Shown here in pieces: positions 42,601 to 43,955 of a stretch of DNA of 43,955 bases. Made by a program: the position numbers and the translations under genes. The notes beneath the pieces were generated by a model. That model saw nothing but the letters and a program-made list of their open reading frames with translations, was not told the origin of the DNA and did no database searches. Source of the DNA: Pseudomonadota bacterium. Its GTDB lineage: Bacteria > Desulfobacterota > Anaeroferrophillalia > Anaeroferrophillales > Tharpellaceae. Position 1 is the first letter of the stretch; each line of letters opens with the position of its first letter. The stretch spans positions 1 to 43,955 of the forward strand of contig WFRP01000313.1 in the NCBI GenBank assembly GCA_015486505.1. The letters are read 5' to 3'.

Positions 42601-42671
42601 AGCAGAGGCAGAGCCGCAATCAGAATGAAACCCGCCAGAAATTTCCGGTAGAGAGAGCTTTTAAAACTCAC
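39660..42671 (-). CDS. Membrane hybrid histidine kinase (Cache, HAMP, PAS-PAS, HisKA, HATPase, REC)
   Basis: 1003 residues. GTG start at 42671 overlaps the stop of the upstream binding-protein gene (GTGA). Membrane helix about 12-31, a periplasmic Cache sensor (about 35-270), second helix about 272-292, HAMP, two PAS domains (about 365-485 and 495-615), HisKA with His634 in AHDFNN, ATPase with DDGGGIDPA and GSGLGLA, and a C-terminal receiver with Asp929 (MDISIPGGMGG). The transmitter-receiver half closely resembles that of the kinase at 5278. Translational coupling to a periplasmic binding protein suggests that protein presents the ligand to this sensor. No separate output regulator is adjacent. 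Confidence 0.93.
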   Translation of the reverse strand: MSFKSSLYRKFLAGFILIAALPLLGSSLYFYGVLQSYLYRDVARSSMAEARVAGRQVAWHIGEVRDAVKFTASQYLFTRKNGRLLSWVYRQHHEICKIVVVNTKNRVVESVARYGYLSPGSLSPLSAYTTEFPRKEMVFFSQWRLEPQLVLVYPIFSLKTGKQQGYLYAEINLKTLFNNFPRRATGAHQLSLINMQGEIVAHNEIEYVLQGVRVDHYVPVAKVLKGAESAYAEYRNVAQQAVLGVAVKVKGLPLLVISEMPIAKAYVLAHTLRKTFIYVFSLSLGLILLGSWYLSRSMTRPIASLFQASERIRQGSLEPVTGDFPDDEIGAFAHCFDLMVASLREDRKLREAAEERLRESEQRYRMVADYAYDMECWRNEKGEFIYLSPSCEKVTGYSQQDFYDNYLLMNDIVVAEDREIFVDHRHEVEQDGTFRPIEFRIHHKDGSIRWLNHICRPVTGPDGEAMGARGSNRDITARKLAEEFLQMEQERLAVTLRSIGDGVITTDTDGLITLINPVAENLTGWKSADALGKNISDVFRIINENSRKTMRCPVAQALQENRIIELMSHVLLISHSGEEIIIADSAAPILTQAGQCLGVVLVFRDVRTERKMQQERIRSEKLTAVGLLAGGIAHDFNNLLMGMQGSLDLIKISCGENREKTEAYLARADRAIERAVALAQQLLTFAKGGAPIKDRAKLPALVKESAEFVLHGSQIKVEYEIEEDIWGVEIDSGQISQVVNNLITNARQAMLDAGIIRVTIKNILAAVDEYPNLKPGYYVKVSVQDDGGGIDPAILPRIFEPYFTSKETGSGLGLATSYSIIANHEGRIEVDSQPGIGATFSFFLPATGKCEKEPVHNLEMPRKSLENAVQSESSRILLMDDEEVIRDVVSEMLEMLGYEVVAVEDGVAMLEAYKAAQQAGQKFHAVLMDISIPGGMGGREAIKHLRNLDAEVFAIVSSGYSQDPVMANFEAYGFNAMVSKPYKVDSLVAVLGDRLSKECGYKL

Positions 42672-43693
42672 CGTAAAACCTCATCCGCCTGCAGCAGAAT
42701 ATCTTCACTGACCTCAAGATCAAGTTTCCGGGCCTCTTTTAATGAAACTGTCAATTTGACCTTTTCCGGATTCTGCACCGCGATATCACCCGGAGAAACT
42801 CCTTTTAAAATCTGCTCAACCTCCCGCGCCGCCTGCACCCCGACCGCGAAAAAATCGGGACTGTAGCCCATTACCCCGCCCCGCTGCAGCAGGACATTGT
42901 CTATCACCATAAACGGGATTCGCAAACGATGGGATAATTGCAGAAAGTCTTTGAATGAAGCCACTGAAAGGGCATCCGGCAGCATAAAAACCGAATCTAT
43001 CTCCTTAATCGTCAACCCCTGACAGACTTTCCGCAATTCCGGCAGACTATGCACGCGATTAACCACCAGAGTCACCCCGATATCTTCAGCCACCTGATGA
43101 ATATGATGCTGTTCAAATGAACTTTTTGAAATTTCTTCATCAGGGTTGTAAAATACCGCTATCCGTTTAATTTCGGGAAAGGCTTTTTTTAACAAGAGCA
43201 GACGCTGCGGCAGAAGCTCTTTTGAAACATGGCTGATCCCGGTAATATTCGCACCGGGATGACGCAGGTCGGCAACCACATGAGAGCCGACCGGATCGGC
43301 AACCACAGTAAAAACGACGGGGATATCAATATGCTCTCCGGCGACCCCGGCTTTGACGGCCTGAGTTACGGGAGTGGTTACGGTATAGATAAGATCATAT
43401 TTGTCCGCGGCAAATTTTCTGACTAACGGCGCCACCCTGCCGACATCACCGGCAACCGAGTGAACGTCAAAAACAATCTCTTTATCAAGCTTCCAGTCTG
43501 CGTTCTGCAGACCGGACCGCAGCCCTTCGTAAGATTCAAGAAACGGTTCGGCATAAGCAATAACGCCGATATGCCTGACTCGTATATCCTGGTCGGCAAC
43601 GGCGCAAGCCAGTCCCGGCGCCAACAGGAATAAATAAATCAGCCCTGACAATCCCGGCCAGAATCCATAACGGAGAAATGAACTCATCAGCAT
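42668..43693 (-). CDS. Periplasmic ABC-type substrate-binding protein (ABC_sub_bind/TrpX-like), probable co-sensor
   Basis: 341 residues, ATG 43693 with GGAG upstream (an ATG six bases later is equally placed). Signal peptide about 1-33 (cleavage near LACAVA). Two-lobed ABC_sub_bind fold (PF04392 type): RHIGVIAYAEPF, TVTTPVTQAVKAG, PVVFTVVADPVGSHVV, ITGISH, IAVFYNPDE, VFMLPDALSV. Some relatives bind aromatic amino acids. No permease or ATPase gene is near; the gene overlaps the hybrid kinase by four bases, so it more likely feeds a signal to the kinase than a transporter. The ligand is unknown. Confidence 0.85.
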   Translation of the reverse strand: MLMSSFLRYGFWPGLSGLIYLFLLAPGLACAVADQDIRVRHIGVIAYAEPFLESYEGLRSGLQNADWKLDKEIVFDVHSVAGDVGRVAPLVRKFAADKYDLIYTVTTPVTQAVKAGVAGEHIDIPVVFTVVADPVGSHVVADLRHPGANITGISHVSKELLPQRLLLLKKAFPEIKRIAVFYNPDEEISKSSFEQHHIHQVAEDIGVTLVVNRVHSLPELRKVCQGLTIKEIDSVFMLPDALSVASFKDFLQLSHRLRIPFMVIDNVLLQRGGVMGYSPDFFAVGVQAAREVEQILKGVSPGDIAVQNPEKVKLTVSLKEARKLDLEVSEDILLQADEVLR

Positions 43694-43782
43694 AATCTCC
43701 TGTGCCCACCTTTACTCCTTGTAAAAACTCACCCGGCATTCTTAGCAGTCATCCCCTGATTTTGCAAGCATGAAAAAAATCG

Positions 43783-43894
43783 GTAACTATTCAGCCAAAA
43801 TTTCCCCCCCCCACCTTCTGGAGGGGGCGGGGGTGGTTTTTCGTAAGCGGTTGCGGAAACGATTTCGTTGTTTTTCGGAAGCGAGCGGGAGCCC
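43783..43894. mobile_element. R2 element, left part, running into R1
   Basis: Begins with GTAACTATTCAGCC (43783-43796), then the C tract, CCACCTTCTGGAGGG and the GGTTGCGGAAACGATTTCG word, and ends GAGCGGGAGCCC, where R1 begins. This is the same junction as at 10318-10324. The right half would lie beyond the window. Confidence 0.85.
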
Positions 43895-43955
43895 ATTAGT
43901 ACCTTACAGGTTATTTTCGGTTTGAAAAAACAAGAAAATGTTCTGATAAGAGTAC
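43895..43955. repeat. R1 repeat, copy i (leaves at the right edge)
   Basis: ATTAGTACCTTACAGG, arm, the short GGTTTGAAAAAACAA loop and the complementary arm GAAAATGTTCTGATAAGAG up to TAC at the window edge: one complete A module in forward orientation. Confidence 0.9.

Overview
The window looks like chromosomal DNA of an anaerobic Gram-negative bacterium, most likely a member of Desulfobacterota (the former Deltaproteobacteria). The support is combined: a nikKMLQO-type nickel uptake operon, a DUF4390-NtrY-NtrX cassette, a TRAP dicarboxylate-type transporter with its own universal stress protein, an AhbD-like radical SAM enzyme of the siroheme-dependent heme route, a Kdo transferase (so an LPS outer membrane), a flavin/iron-sulfur 2-hydroxyacid dehydrogenase pair, and a UGA-containing ArsC-like selenoprotein gene. 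No rRNA, tRNA, prophage, CRISPR or full transposase gene was found.

Layout. 1-545: dispersed repeats. 546-4647 (minus): nickel uptake genes nikO, nikQ, nikL, nikM, nikK, with a repeat in three of the four junctions and a terminator-like hairpin in the leader. 5278-10205 (plus): a Cache-PAS hybrid histidine kinase and a methyl-accepting chemotaxis protein. 10808-13740 (plus): serine acetyltransferase, a REC-REC-GGDEF protein and a small hypothetical protein. 13909-17492 (minus): universal stress protein and TRAP transporter dctM, dctQ, dctP. 17963-22777 (plus): DUF4390 protein, NtrY-like kinase, NtrX-like regulator. 22828-30307 (plus): tightly packed parE, parC, selenoprotein, rqcH-like gene and glcD-like gene, followed after a repeat by the glcF-like gene (30589-31824) and a large GAF/PAS hybrid kinase (31856-34957). 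35341-37505 (minus): Kdo transferase and a sugar nucleotidyltransferase. 37666-39368 (plus): AhbD-like radical SAM protein and a DUF456 membrane protein. 39660-43693 (minus): a second Cache-PAS hybrid kinase, translationally coupled to a periplasmic binding protein.

The most distinctive content is the repeats. I separate five families. R1 is a composite of an AT-rich imperfect hairpin (A module, GTAC ends) alternating with a GC-rich segment (B module); about 17 A modules occur in nine places, almost always right beside a stop or start codon. R2 is an approximately 178-bp element with 14-bp terminal inverted repeats GTAACTATTCAGCC, one copy having an 8-bp direct flank repeat. R3 is a 99-141-bp element with GGGTTCCTCTAAAAATT-like ends and 3-4-bp flank repeats. 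R4 is a 212-bp element carrying a CTTTGCGTCTTTGCG palindrome, inserted into an R1 copy with a 7-bp flank repeat. R5 is a short GGGGTCAGGCTTGACTTAT word. They are nested in one another, which gives a relative order of insertion. No enzyme that could move them is encoded here.

Functionally the region is rich in signalling (four histidine kinases, an NtrX-type regulator, a diguanylate cyclase, a chemoreceptor) and in organic-acid and metal uptake, which fits a metabolically flexible anaerobe that tracks small carboxylates and trace metals.
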